A stretch of DNA of 64,000 nucleotides. Source: Cepaea nemoralis. Lineage: Eukaryota; Mollusca; Gastropoda; Stylommatophora; Helicidae. The stretch is taken from positions 1-64,000 of the forward strand of contig JACEFZ010005090.1 in the NCBI GenBank assembly GCA_014155875.1. Direction: 5' to 3'. The notes beneath the pieces are model-generated. The model ran no database searches and was not told where the DNA came from. It saw nothing but the letters and a program-made list of their open reading frames with translations. Below, piece by piece: positions 15,901-29,400 of this stretch (positions are counted from its first letter, which is position 1; each line of letters starts with the position of its first letter). A program made the position numbers and the translations under genes.

Positions 15901-18900
15901 CTTGACGTAGATGGCGAGGGACACTGGTAATGAAAGCTAATCCACATGCAGAATTCGGTCGTGATACTTGACGTAGATGGCGAGGGACACTGGTAATGAA
16001 AGCTAATCCACATGCAGAATTCGGTCGTGATACTTGACGTAGATGGCGAGGGACACTGGTAATGAAAGCTAATCCACATGCAGAATTCGGTCGTGATACT
16101 TGACGTAGATGGCGAGGGACACTGGTAATGAAAGCTAATCCACATGCAGAATTCGGTCGTGATACTTGACGTAGATGGCGAGGGACACTGGTAATGAAAG
16201 CTAATCCACATGCAGAATTCGGTCGTGATACTTGACGTAGATGGCGAGGGACACTGGTAATGAAAGCTAATCCACATGCAGAATTCGGTCGTGATACTTG
16301 ACGTAGATGGCGAGGGACACTGGTAATGAAAGCTAATCCACATGCAGAATTCGGTCGTGATACTTGACGTAGATGGCGAGGGACACTGGTAATGAAAGCT
16401 AATCCACATGCAGAATTCGGTCGTGATACTTGACGTAGATGGCGAGGGACACTGGTAATGAAAGCTAATCCACATGCAGAATTCGGTCGTGATACTTGAC
16501 GTAGATGGCGAGGGACACTGGTAATGAAAGCTAATCCACATGCAGAATTCGGTCGTGATACTTGACGTAGATGGCGAGGGACACTGGTAATGAAAGCTAA
16601 TCCACATGCAGAATTCGGTCGTGATACTTGACGTAGATGGCGAGGGACACTGGTAATGAAAGCTAATCCACATGCAGAATTCGGTCGTGATACTTGACGT
16701 AGATGGCGAGGGACACTGGTAATGAAAGCTAATCCACATGCAGAATTCGGTCGTGATACTTGACGTAGATGGCGAGGGACACTGGTAATGAAAGCTAATC
16801 CACATGCAGAATTCGGTCGTGATACTTGACGTAGATGGCGAGGGACACTGGTAATGAAAGCTAATCCACATGCAGAATTCGGTCGTGATACTTGACGTAG
16901 ATGGCGAGGGACACTGGTAATGAAAGCTAATCCACATGCAGAATTCGGTCGTGATACTTGACGTAGATGGCGAGGGACACTGGTAATGAAAGCTAATCCA
17001 CATGCAGAATTCGGTCGTGATACTTGACGTAGATGGCGAGGGACACTGGTAATGAAAGCTAATCCACATGCAGAATTCGGTCGTGATACTTGACGTAGAT
17101 GGCGAGGGACACTGGTAATGAAAGCTAATCCACATGCAGAATTCGGTCGTGATACTTGACGTAGATGGCGAGGGACACTGGTAATGAAAGCTAATCCACA
17201 TGCAGAATTCGGTCGTGATACTTGACGTAGATGGCGAGGGACACTGGTAATGAAAGCTAATCCACATGCAGAATTCGGTCGTGATACTTGACGTAGATGG
17301 CGAGGGACACTGGTAATGAAAGCTAATCCACATGCAGAATTCGGTCGTGATACTTGACGTAGATGGCGAGGGACACTGGTAATGAAAGCTAATCCACATG
17401 CAGAATTCGGTCGTGATACTTGACGTAGATGGCGAGGGACACTGGTAATGAAAGCTAATCCACATGCAGAATTCGGTCGTGATACTTGACGTAGATGGCG
17501 AGGGACACTGGTAATGAAAGCTAATCCACATGCAGAATTCGGTCGTGATACTTGACGTAGATGGCGAGGGACACTGGTAATGAAAGCTAATCCACATGCA
17601 GAATTCGGTCGTGATACTTGACGTAGATGGCGAGGGACACTGGTAATGAAAGCTAATCCACATGCAGAATTCGGTCGTGATACTTGACGTAGATGGCGAG
17701 GGACACTGGTAATGAAAGCTAATCCACATGCAGAATTCGGTCGTGATACTTGACGTAGATGGCGAGGGACACTGGTAATGAAAGCTAATCCACATGCAGA
17801 ATTCGGTCGTGATACTTGACGTAGATGGCGAGGGACACTGGTAATGAAAGCTAATCCACATGCAGAATTCGGTCGTGATACTTGACGTAGATGGCGAGGG
17901 ACACTGGTAATGAAAGCTAATCCACATGCAGAATTCGGTCGTGATACTTGACGTAGATGGCGAGGGACACTGGTAATGAAAGCTAATCCACATGCAGAAT
18001 TCGGTCGTGATACTTGACGTAGATGGCGAGGGACACTGGTAATGAAAGCTAATCCACATGCAGAATTCGGTCGTGATACTTGACGTAGATGGCGAGGGAC
18101 ACTGGTAATGAAAGCTAATCCACATGCAGAATTCGGTCGTGATACTTGACGTAGATGGCGAGGGACACTGGTAATGAAAGCTAATCCACATGCAGAATTC
18201 GGTCGTGATACTTGACGTAGATGGCGAGGGACACTGGTAATGAAAGCTAATCCACATGCAGAATTCGGTCGTGATACTTGACGTAGATGGCGAGGGACAC
18301 TGGTAATGAAAGCTAATCCACATGCAGAATTCGGTCGTGATACTTGACGTAGATGGCGAGGGACACTGGTAATGAAAGCTAATCCACATGCAGAATTCGG
18401 TCGTGATACTTGACGTAGATGGCGAGGGACACTGGTAATGAAAGCTAATCCACATGCAGAATTCGGTCGTGATACTTGACGTAGATGGCGAGGGACACTG
18501 GTAATGAAAGCTAATCCACATGCAGAATTCGGTCGTGATACTTGACGTAGATGGCGAGGGACACTGGTAATGAAAGCTAATCCACATGCAGAATTCGGTC
18601 GTGATACTTGACGTAGATGGCGAGGGACACTGGTAATGAAAGCTAATCCACATGCAGAATTCGGTCGTGATACTTGACGTAGATGGCGAGGGACACTGGT
18701 AATGAAAGCTAATCCACATGCAGAATTCGGTCGTGATACTTGACGTAGATGGCGAGGGACACTGGTAATGAAAGCTAATCCACATGCAGAATTCGGTCGT
18801 GATACTTGACGTAGATGGCGAGGGACACTGGTAATGAAAGCTAATCCACATGCAGAATTCGGTCGTGATACTTGACGTAGATGGCGAGGGACACTGGTAA

Positions 18901-21900
18901 TGAAAGCTAATCCACATGCAGAATTCGGTCGTGATACTTGACGTAGATGGCGAGGGACACTGGTAATGAAAGCTAATCCACATGCAGAATTCGGTCGTGA
19001 TACTTGACGTAGATGGCGAGGGACACTGGTAATGAAAGCTAATCCACATGCAGAATTCGGTCGTGATACTTGACGTAGATGGCGAGGGACACTGGTAATG
19101 AAAGCTAATCCACATGCAGAATTCGGTCGTGATACTTGACGTAGATGGCGAGGGACACTGGTAATGAAAGCTAATCCACATGCAGAATTCGGTCGTGATA
19201 CTTGACGTAGATGGCGAGGGACACTGGTAATGAAAGCTAATCCACATGCAGAATTCGGTCGTGATACTTGACGTAGATGGCGAGGGACACTGGTAATGAA
19301 AGCTAATCCACATGCAGAATTCGGTCGTGATACTTGACGTAGATGGCGAGGGACACTGGTAATGAAAGCTAATCCACATGCAGAATTCGGTCGTGATACT
19401 TGACGTAGATGGCGAGGGACACTGGTAATGAAAGCTAATCCACATGCAGAATTCGGTCGTGATACTTGACGTAGATGGCGAGGGACACTGGTAATGAAAG
19501 CTAATCCACATGCAGAATTCGGTCGTGATACTTGACGTAGATGGCGAGGGACACTGGTAATGAAAGCTAATCCACATGCAGAATTCGGTCGTGATACTTG
19601 ACGTAGATGGCGAGGGACACTGGTAATGAAAGCTAATCCACATGCAGAATTCGGTCGTGATACTTGACGTAGATGGCGAGGGACACTGGTAATGAAAGCT
19701 AATCCACATGCAGAATTCGGTCGTGATACTTGACGTAGATGGCGAGGGACACTGGTAATGAAAGCTAATCCACATGCAGAATTCGGTCGTGATACTTGAC
19801 GTAGATGGCGAGGGACACTGGTAATGAAAGCTAATCCACATGCAGAATTCGGTCGTGATACTTGACGTAGATGGCGAGGGACACTGGTAATGAAAGCTAA
19901 TCCACATGCAGAATTCGGTCGTGATACTTGACGTAGATGGCGAGGGACACTGGTAATGAAAGCTAATCCACATGCAGAATTCGGTCGTGATACTTGACGT
20001 AGATGGCGAGGGACACTGGTAATGAAAGCTAATCCACATGCAGAATTCGGTCGTGATACTTGACGTAGATGGCGAGGGACACTGGTAATGAAAGCTAATC
20101 CACATGCAGAATTCGGTCGTGATACTTGACGTAGATGGCGAGGGACACTGGTAATGAAAGCTAATCCACATGCAGAATTCGGTCGTGATACTTGACGTAG
20201 ATGGCGAGGGACACTGGTAATGAAAGCTAATCCACATGCAGAATTCGGTCGTGATACTTGACGTAGATGGCGAGGGACACTGGTAATGAAAGCTAATCCA
20301 CATGCAGAATTCGGTCGTGATACTTGACGTAGATGGCGAGGGACACTGGTAATGAAAGCTAATCCACATGCAGAATTCGGTCGTGATACTTGACGTAGAT
20401 GGCGAGGGACACTGGTAATGAAAGCTAATCCACATGCAGAATTCGGTCGTGATACTTGACGTAGATGGCGAGGGACACTGGTAATGAAAGCTAATCCACA
20501 TGCAGAATTCGGTCGTGATACTTGACGTAGATGGCGAGGGACACTGGTAATGAAAGCTAATCCACATGCAGAATTCGGTCGTGATACTTGACGTAGATGG
20601 CGAGGGACACTGGTAATGAAAGCTAATCCACATGCAGAATTCGGTCGTGATACTTGACGTAGATGGCGAGGGACACTGGTAATGAAAGCTAATCCACATG
20701 CAGAATTCGGTCGTGATACTTGACGTAGATGGCGAGGGACACTGGTAATGAAAGCTAATCCACATGCAGAATTCGGTCGTGATACTTGACGTAGATGGCG
20801 AGGGACACTGGTAATGAAAGCTAATCCACATGCAGAATTCGGTCGTGATACTTGACGTAGATGGCGAGGGACACTGGTAATGAAAGCTAATCCACATGCA
20901 GAATTCGGTCGTGATACTTGACGTAGATGGCGAGGGACACTGGTAATGAAAGCTAATCCACATGCAGAATTCGGTCGTGATACTTGACGTAGATGGCGAG
21001 GGACACTGGTAATGAAAGCTAATCCACATGCAGAATTCGGTCGTGATACTTGACGTAGATGGCGAGGGACACTGGTAATGAAAGCTAATCCACATGCAGA
21101 ATTCGGTCGTGATACTTGACGTAGATGGCGAGGGACACTGGTAATGAAAGCTAATCCACATGCAGAATTCGGTCGTGATACTTGACGTAGATGGCGAGGG
21201 ACACTGGTAATGAAAGCTAATCCACATGCAGAATTCGGTCGTGATACTTGACGTAGATGGCGAGGGACACTGGTAATGAAAGCTAATCCACATGCAGAAT
21301 TCGGTCGTGATACTTGACGTAGATGGCGAGGGACACTGGTAATGAAAGCTAATCCACATGCAGAATTCGGTCGTGATACTTGACGTAGATGGCGAGGGAC
21401 ACTGGTAATGAAAGCTAATCCACATGCAGAATTCGGTCGTGATACTTGACGTAGATGGCGAGGGACACTGGTAATGAAAGCTAATCCACATGCAGAATTC
21501 GGTCGTGATACTTGACGTAGATGGCGAGGGACACTGGTAATGAAAGCTAATCCACATGCAGAATTCGGTCGTGATACTTGACGTAGATGGCGAGGGACAC
21601 TGGTAATGAAAGCTAATCCACATGCAGAATTCGGTCGTGATACTTGACGTAGATGGCGAGGGACACTGGTAATGAAAGCTAATCCACATGCAGAATTCGG
21701 TCGTGATACTTGACGTAGATGGCGAGGGACACTGGTAATGAAAGCTAATCCACATGCAGAATTCGGTCGTGATACTTGACGTAGATGGCGAGGGACACTG
21801 GTAATGAAAGCTAATCCACATGCAGAATTCGGTCGTGATACTTGACGTAGATGGCGAGGGACACTGGTAATGAAAGCTAATCCACATGCAGAATTCGGTC

Positions 21901-23405
21901 GTGATACTTGACGTAGATGGCGAGGGACACTGGTAATGAAAGCTAATCCACATGCAGAATTCGGTCGTGATACTTGACGTAGATGGCGAGGGACACTGGT
22001 AATGAAAGCTAATCCACATGCAGAATTCGGTCGTGATACTTGACGTAGATGGCGAGGGACACTGGTAATGAAAGCTAATCCACATGCAGAATTCGGTCGT
22101 GATACTTGACGTAGATGGCGAGGGACACTGGTAATGAAAGCTAATCCACATGCAGAATTCGGTCGTGATACTTGACGTAGATGGCGAGGGACACTGGTAA
22201 TGAAAGCTAATCCACATGCAGAATTCGGTCGTGATACTTGACGTAGATGGCGAGGGACACTGGTAATGAAAGCTAATCCACATGCAGAATTCGGTCGTGA
22301 TACTTGACGTAGATGGCGAGGGACACTGGTAATGAAAGCTAATCCACATGCAGAATTCGGTCGTGATACTTGACGTAGATGGCGAGGGACACTGGTAATG
22401 AAAGCTAATCCACATGCAGAATTCGGTCGTGATACTTGACGTAGATGGCGAGGGACACTGGTAATGAAAGCTAATCCACATGCAGAATTCGGTCGTGATA
22501 CTTGACGTAGATGGCGAGGGACACTGGTAATGAAAGCTAATCCACATGCAGAATTCGGTCGTGATACTTGACGTAGATGGCGAGGGACACTGGTAATGAA
22601 AGCTAATCCACATGCAGAATTCGGTCGTGATACTTGACGTAGATGGCGAGGGACACTGGTAATGAAAGCTAATCCACATGCAGAATTCGGTCGTGATACT
22701 TGACGTAGATGGCGAGGGACACTGGTAATGAAAGCTAATCCACATGCAGAATTCGGTCGTGATACTTGACGTAGATGGCGAGGGACACTGGTAATGAAAG
22801 CTAATCCACATGCAGAATTCGGTCGTGATACTTGACGTAGATGGCGAGGGACACTGGTAATGAAAGCTAATCCACATGCAGAATTCGGTCGTGATACTTG
22901 ACGTAGATGGCGAGGGACACTGGTAATGAAAGCTAATCCACATGCAGAATTCGGTCGTGATACTTGACGTAGATGGCGAGGGACACTGGTAATGAAAGCT
23001 AATCCACATGCAGAATTCGGTCGTGATACTTGACGTAGATGGCGAGGGACACTGGTAATGAAAGCTAATCCACATGCAGAATTCGGTCGTGATACTTGAC
23101 GTAGATGGCGAGGGACACTGGTAATGAAAGCTAATCCACATGCAGAATTCGGTCGTGATACTTGACGTAGATGGCGAGGGACACTGGTAATGAAAGCTAA
23201 TCCACATGCAGAATTCGGTCGTGATACTTGACGTAGATGGCGAGGGACACTGGTAATGAAAGCTAATCCACATGCAGAATTCGGTCGTGATACTTGACGT
23301 AGATGGCGAGGGACACTGGTAATGAAAGCTAATCCACATGCAGAATTCGGTCGTGATACTTGACGTAGATGGCGAGGGACACTGGTAATGAAAGCTAATC
23401 CACAT
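12930..23405 (+). repeat. Block of about 159 consecutive units without visible variation
   Basis: Reading through these copies by eye, each 66-bp unit is the canonical sequence with GAATTC. The variants flanking the block are a one-base deletion at about 12919 and a GAATTT copy at about 23413. Neighbouring parts of the array (5500-12900 and 23400-31500) carry variants every few units. Confidence 0.8.
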
Positions 23406-26400
23406 GCAGAATTTGGTCGTGATACTTGACGTAGATGGCGAGGGACACTGGTAATGAAAGCTAATCCACATGCAGAATTCGGTCGTGATACTTGACGTAG
23501 ATGGCGAGGGACACTGGTAATGAAAGCTAATCCACATGCAGAATTCGGTCGTGATACTTGACGTAGATGGCGAGGGACACTGGTAATGAAAGCTAATCCA
23601 CATGCAGAATTCGGTCGTGATACTTGACGTAGATGGCGAGGGACACTGGTAATGAAAGCTAATCCACATGCAGAATTCGGTCGTGATACTTGACGTAGAT
23701 GGCGAGGGACACTGGTAATGAAAGCTAATCCACATGCAGAATTTGGTCGTGATACTTGACGTAGATGGCGAGGGACACTGGTAATGAAAGCTAATCCACA
23801 TGCAGAATTGGTCGTGATACTTGACGTAGATGGCGAGGGACACTGGTAATGAAAGCTAATCCACATGCAGAATTCGGTCGTGATACTTGACGTAGATGGC
23901 GAGGGACACTGGTAATGAAAGCTAATCCACATGCAGAATTCGGTCGTGATACTTGACGTAGATGGCGAGGGACACTGGTAATGAAAGCTAATCCACATGC
24001 AGAATTCGGTCGTGATACTTGACGTAGATGGCGAGGGACACTGGTAATGAAAGCTAATCCACATGCAGAATTCGGTCGTGATACTTGACGTAGATGGCGA
24101 GGGACACTGGTAATGAAAGCTAATCCACATGCAGAATTCGGTCGTGATACTTGACGTAGATGGCGAGGGACACTGGTAATGAAAGCTAATCCACATGCAG
24201 AATTCGGTCGTGATACTTGACGTAGATGGCGAGGGACACTGGTAATGAAAGCTAATCCACATGCAGAATTCGGTCGTGATACTTGACGTAGATGGCGAGG
24301 GACACTGGTAATGAAAGCTAATCCACATGCAGAATTCGGTCGTGATACTTGACGTAGATGGCGAGGGACACTGGTAATGAAAGCTAATCCACATGCAGAA
24401 TTTGGTCGTGATACTTGACGTAGATGGCGAGGGACACTGGTAATGAAAGCTAATCCACATGCAGAATTCGGTCGTGATACTTGACGTAGATGGCGAGGGA
24501 CACTGGTAATGAAAGCTAATCCACATGCAGAATTCGGTCGTGATACTTGACGTAGATGGCGAGGGACACTGGTAATGAAAGCTAATCCACATGCAGAATT
24601 TGGTCGTGATACTTGACGTAGATGGCGAGGGACACTGGTAATGAAAGCTAATCCACATGCAGAATTCGGTCGTGATACTTGACGTAGATGGCGAGGGACA
24701 CTGGTAATGAAAGCTAATCCACATGCAGAATTCGGTCGTGATACTTGACGTAGATGGCGAGGGACACTGGTAATGAAAGCTAATCCACATGCAGAATTCG
24801 GTCGTGATACTTGACGTAGATGGCGAGGGACACTGGTAATGAAAGCTAATCCACATGCAGAATTCGGTCGTGATACTTGACGTAGATGGCGAGGGACACT
24901 GGTCATGAAAGCTAATCCACATGCAGAATTCGGTCGTGATACTTGACGTAGATGGCGAGGGACACTGGTAATGAAAGCTAATCCACATGCAGAATTCGGT
25001 CGTGATACTTGACGTAGATGGCGAGGGACACTGGTAATGAAAGCTAATCCACATGCAGAATTCGGTCGTGATACTTGACGTAGATGGCGAGGGACACTGG
25101 TAATGAAAGCTAATCCACATGCAGAATTCGGTCGTGATACTTGACGTAGATGGCGAGGGACACTGGTAATGAAAGCTAATCCACATGCAGAATTGGTCGT
25201 GATACTTGACGTAGATGGCGAGGGACACTGGTAATGAAAGCTAATCCACATGCAGAATTCGGTCGTGATACTTGACGTAGATGGCGAGGGACACTGGTAA
25301 TGAAAGCTAATCCACATGCAGAAATCGGTCGTGATACTTGACGTAGATGGCGAGGGACACTGGTAATGAAAGCTAATCCACATGCAGAATTCGGTCGTGA
25401 TACTTGACGTAGATGGCGAGGGACACTGGTAATGAAAGCTAATCCACATGCAGAATTCGGTCGTGATACTTGACGTAGATGGCGAGGGACACTGGTAATG
25501 AAAGCTAATCCACATGCAGAATTCGGTCGTGATACTTGACGTAGATGGCGAGGGACACTGGTAATGAAAGCTAATCCACATGCAGAATTTGGTCGTGATA
25601 CTTGACGTAGATGGCGAGGGACACTGGTAATGAAAGCTAATCCACATGCAGAATTCGGTCGTGATACTTGACGTAGATGGCGAGGGACACTGGTAATGAA
25701 AGCTAATCCACATGCAGAATTCGGTCGTGATACTTGACGTAGATGGCGAGGGACACTGGTAATGAAAGCTAATCCACATGCAGAATTCGGTCGTGATACT
25801 TGACGTAGATGGCGAGGGACACTGGTAATGAAAGCTAATCCACATGCAGAATTCGGTCGTGATACTTGACGTAGATGGCGAGGGACACTGGTAATGAAAG
25901 CTAATCCACATGCAGAATTCGGTCGTGATACTTGACGTAGATGGCGAGGGACACTGGTAATGAAAGCTAATCCACATGCAGAATTTGGTCGTGATACTTG
26001 ACGTAGATGGCGAGGGACACTGGTAATGAAAGCTAATCCACATGCAGAATTTGGTCGTGATACTTGACGTAGATGGCGAGGGACACTGGTAATGAAAGCT
26101 AATCCACATGCAGAATTCGGTCGTGATACTTGACGTAGATGGCGAGGGACACTGGTAATGAAAGCTAATCCACATGCAGAATTCGGTCGTGATACTTGAC
26201 GTAGATGGCGAGGGACACTGGTAATGAAAGCTAATCCACATGCAGAATTCGGTCGTGATACTTGACGTAGATGGCGAGGGACACTGGTAATGAAAGCTAA
26301 TCCACATGCAGAATTCGGTCGTGATACTTGACGTAGATGGCGAGGGACACTGGTAATGAAAGCTAATCCACATGCAGAATTCGGTCGTGATACTTGACGT

Positions 26401-29400
26401 AGATGGCGAGGGACACTGGTAATGAAAGCTAATCCACATGCAGAATTCGGTCGTGATACTTGACGTAGATGGCGAGGGACACTGGTCATGAAAGCTAATC
26501 CACATGCAGAATTCGGTCGTGATACTTGACGTAGATGGCGAGGGACACTGGTCATGAAAGCTAATCCACATGCAGAATTTGGTCGTGATACTTGACGTAG
26601 ATGGCGAGGGACACTGGTAATGAAAGCTAATCCACATGCAGAATTCGGTCGTGATACTTGACGTAGATGGCGAGGGACACTGGTAATGAAAGCTAATCCA
26701 CATGCAGAATTCGGTCGTGATACTTGACGTAGATGGCGAGGGACACTGGTAATGAAAGCTAATCCACATGCAGAATTCGGTCGTGATACTTGACGTAGAT
26801 GGCGAGGGACACTGGTAATGAAAGCTAATCCACATGCAGAATTCGGTCGTGATACTTGACGTAGATGGCGAGGGACACTGGTAATGAAAGCTAATCCACA
26901 TGCAGAATTCGGTCGTGATACTTGACGTAGATGGCGAGGGACACTGGTAATGAAAGCTAATCCACATGCAGAATTCGGTCGTGATACTTGACGTAGATGG
27001 CGAGGGACACTGGTAATGAAAGCTAATCCACATGCAGAATTCGGTCGTGATACTTGACGTAGATGGCGAGGGACACTGGTCATGAAAGCTAATCCACATG
27101 CAGAATTCGGTCGTGATACTTGACGTAGATGGCGAGGGACACTGGTAATGAAAGCTAATCCACATGCAGAATTCGGTCGTGATACTTGATGTAGATGGCG
27201 AGGGACACTGGTAATGAAAGCTAATCCACATGCAGAATTTGGTCGTGATACTTGATGTAGATGGCGAGGGACACTGGTAATGAAAGCTAATCCACATGCA
27301 GAATTCGGTCGTGATACTTGACGTAGATGGCGAGGGACACTGGTAATGAAAGCTAATCCACATGCAGAATTTGGTCGTGATACTTGACGTAGATGGCGAG
27401 GGACACTGGTAATGAAAGCTAATCCACATGCAGAATTCGGTCGTGATACTTGACGTAGATGGCGAGGGACACTGGTAATGAAAGCTAATCCACATGCAGA
27501 ATTCGGTCGTGATACTTGACGTAGATGGCGAGGGACACTGGTAATGAAAGCTAATCCACATGCAGAATTCGGTCGTGATACTTGACGTAGATGGCGAGGG
27601 ACACTGGTAATGAAAGCTAATCCACATGCAGAATTCGGTCGTGATACTTGACGTAGATGGCGAGGGACACTGGTAATGAAAGCTAATCCACATGCAGAAT
27701 TTGGTCGTGATACTTGACGTAGATGGCGAGGGACACTGGTAATGAAAGCTAATACACATGCAGAATTTGGTCGTGATACTTGACGTAGATGGCGAGGGAC
27801 ACTGGTAATGAAAGCTAATCCACATGCAGAATTCGGTCGTGATACTTGACGTAGATGGCGAGGGACACTGGTAATGAAAGCTAATCCACATGCAGAATTC
27901 GGTCGTGATACTTGACGTAGATGGCGAGGGACACTGGTCATGAAAGCTAATCCACATGCAGAATTCGGTCGTGATACTTGACGTAGATGGCGAGGGACAC
28001 TGGTAATGAAGCTAATCCACATGCAGAATTCGGTCGTGATACTTGACGTAGATGGCGAGGGACACTGTAATGAAAGCTAATCCACATGCAGAATTCGGTC
28101 GTGATACTTGACGTAGATGGCGAGGGACACTGGTAATGAAAGCTAATCCACATGCAGAATTCGGTCGTGATAACTTGACGTAGATGGCGAGGGACACTGG
28201 TAATGAAAGCTAATCCACATGCAGAATTCGGTCGTGATACTTGACGTAGATGGCGAGGGACACTGGTAATGAAAGCTAATCCACATGCAGAATTCGGTCG
28301 TGATACTTGACGTAGATGGCGAGGGACACTGGTAATGAAAGCTAATCCACATGCAGAATTCGGGTCGTGATACTTGACGTAGATGGCGAGGGACACTGGT
28401 AATGAAAGCCTAATCCACATGCAGAATTTCGGTCGTGATACTTGACGTAGATGGCGAGGGACACTGGTAATGAAAGCTAATCCACATGCAGATTTCGGTC
28501 GTGATACTTGACTGAGATGGCGAGGGACACTGGTAATGAAAGCTTAATCCCACTGCAGAATTCGGTCGTGATACTTGACGTAGATGGCGAGGGACACTGG
28601 AATGAAAGCTAATTCCACATGCAGAATTCCGGTCGTGATACTTGACGTAGATGGGCGAGGGACACTGGTAATGAAAGCTAATCCACATGCCGAATCGGGT
28701 CGTGATTACTTGACGTAGATGGCGACGGGACACTGGTAATGAAAGCTAATCCACTGCAGAATTCGAGTCGTGATACTTGACGTAGATGGCGAGGGACACT
28801 GGTAATGAAAGCTAATCCACATGCAGAATTTGGTCGTGATACTTGACGCTAGATTGGCGAGGGACACTGGTAATGAAAGCTATAATCCACATGCAGGAAT
28901 TCGGTCGTGATAACTTGACGTAGATGGCGAGGGACACTGGTAATGAAAGCTAATCCACATGCAGAATTCTGGTCGTGATACTTGACGTAGATGGCGAGGG
29001 ACACTGGTAATGAAAGCTAATCCACATGCAGAATTCGGTCGTGATACTTGACGTAGATGGCGAGGGACACTGGTAATGAAAGCTAATCCACATGCAGAAT
29101 TCGGTCGTGATACTTGACGTAGATGGCGAGGGACACTGGGTAATGAAAGCTAATCCACATGCAGAATTCGGTCGTGATACTTGACGTAGATGGCGAGGGA
29201 CACTGGTAATGAAAGCTAATCCACATGCAGAATTCGGTCGTGATACTTGACGTAGATGGCGAGGGACACTGGTAATGAAAGCTAATCCACATGCAGAATT
29301 CGGTCGTGATACTTGACGTAGATGGCGAGGGACACTGGTAATGAAAGCTAATCCACATGCAGAATTCGGTCGTGATACTTGACGTAGATGGCGAGGGACA

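Noticed and set aside
9015..28022. Very long minus-strand ORFs with 22-residue repeats as genes
   Set aside because: They follow automatically from a 66-base period without stops, occur in two frames at once, and have no start or flanking coding signal.
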